From: CAZWAP01 sp964632005 | GTDB lineage: Bacteria > Planctomycetota > Phycisphaerae > Sedimentisphaerales > Anaerobacaceae | Reading direction: 5' to 3' | NCBI GenBank assembly: GCA_964632005.1 | Contig: CAZWAP010000084.1 | Span: 1 to 5,312, forward strand | Length of the DNA: 5,312 nucleotides | In this document: positions 5,122-5,312 of the stretch, one piece after another | Position numbering within the stretch: position 1 is the stretch's first letter | Layout: the number at the start of each line of letters is the position of its first letter | The notes under the pieces: model-generated | Told to the model about the DNA's origin: nothing | Databases searched by the model: none | What the model saw: only the letters and a program-made list of their open reading frames with translations | Made by a program: the position numbers and the translations under genes

Positions 5122-5312
5122 TTAACTGTTAAAATCGGCGAAGTCATCATTGTTGCTTCCTTTGCTAAGTGGAATTACCTTTTCTGCCTGAGCTTTGGCA
5201 GTAGTTGTTTCAGCTTTCTTAGCTGATTTCTTAGCTGATTTCTTGGCTGATTTCTTGGCTGAGCCGTTGGCTATCTGATGAAACGCATGGTCAGAATTGC
5301 CTAAGCCGTGGT
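5122..5312 (-). CDS. C-terminal end of a probable methyl-accepting chemotaxis protein
   Basis: A minus-strand frame enters from the right edge and ends at a TAA (5122-5124), giving 62 complete C-terminal residues. They begin 'HGLGNSDHAFHQIANG', continue with four SAKK units, and then a Thr/Ala/Lys-rich linker. The end is 'AEKVIPLSKGSNNDDFADFNS'. A flexible linker closing in a hydrophobic 'VIPL' and an acidic-aromatic 'DDFxDF' element is typical of chemoreceptor C-termini, where a terminal peptide can tether the CheR/CheB adaptation enzymes. The signalling domain would lie outside the window, so this is inference. Other proteins with Lys/Ala repeat tails, such as histone H1-like ones, remain possible, but the acidic ending argues against them. 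Codon use is AT-richer than in the genes to the left. The strong terminator at 5054-5081 follows it. Confidence 0.55.
   Translation of the reverse strand, partial: HGLGNSDHAFHQIANGSAKKSAKKSAKKSAKKAETTTAKAQAEKVIPLSKGSNNDDFADFNS
5215..5262 (-). repeat. Four tandem 12-base repeats encoding SAKK
   Basis: Plus strand TTTCTT(A/G)GCTGA occurs four times head to tail with only an A/G change between units. On the minus strand it reads TCAGC(C/T)AAGAAA and encodes Ser-Ala-Lys-Lys in the linker of the last gene. The near-identity at DNA level suggests recent expansion by slippage, and unit number may differ between strains without breaking the frame. Confidence 0.9.

Noticed and set aside
5215..5262. 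Tandem repeat considered as a CRISPR array or iteron origin
   Set aside because: The units are 12 bases with no spacers and lie in frame inside a coding sequence, so they are a protein-coding repeat.

Overview
The window looks like an ordinary chromosomal segment of a Gram-negative-type bacterium, most likely a planctomycete, possibly of the Phycisphaerae/Sedimentisphaerales side. This rests on three things: an lpxB gene for lipid A synthesis, a gene resembling the planctomycete-associated DUF2617 family, and start sites that mostly lack Shine-Dalgarno sequences. It is an inference from protein flavour, not a database result. Base composition is moderately GC-rich up to about 4900 and clearly AT-richer after that.

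Layout: positions 1-129 hold the 3' end of a plus-strand gene of uncertain identity. A convergent minus-strand gene (340-1041) encodes an endonuclease III/MagIII-like HhH-GPD DNA glycosylase. It diverges, across a short region with overlapping candidate promoters, from a plus-strand CPBP-type (CAAX protease/bacteriocin-processing) intramembrane protease gene (1166-2122). A 210-bp gap with a weak terminator-like hairpin and a very good sigma70-type promoter leads to a DUF2617-like gene (2333-2878). After another 250-bp gap comes lpxB (3132-4274), lipid-A-disaccharide synthase. A tRNA-Arg(UCG) gene follows (4466-4539), with its own candidate promoter and an intrinsic terminator. About 480 bp without a convincing gene separates this from a strong hairpin terminator (5054-5081). 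That terminator serves a minus-strand gene entering from the right edge (5122-5312), whose Lys/Ala/Ser-repeat linker and acidic-aromatic C-terminus resemble the tail of a methyl-accepting chemotaxis protein.

The genes do not form one pathway. Spacings of 200 bp or more and changes of strand suggest that most are separate transcription units: DNA repair, membrane proteolysis, an uncharacterised cytosolic protein, outer-membrane lipid A synthesis, translation and probably chemotaxis. I see no CRISPR array, transposase, toxin-antitoxin pair or defence cassette, and no clear sign of a new multi-gene system. The most useful leads are the glycosylase that lacks the lyase lysine and has unusual cysteine spacing, the altered N-terminal motif of LpxB, the composition change beyond the tRNA, and the repeat-bearing tail of the last gene.
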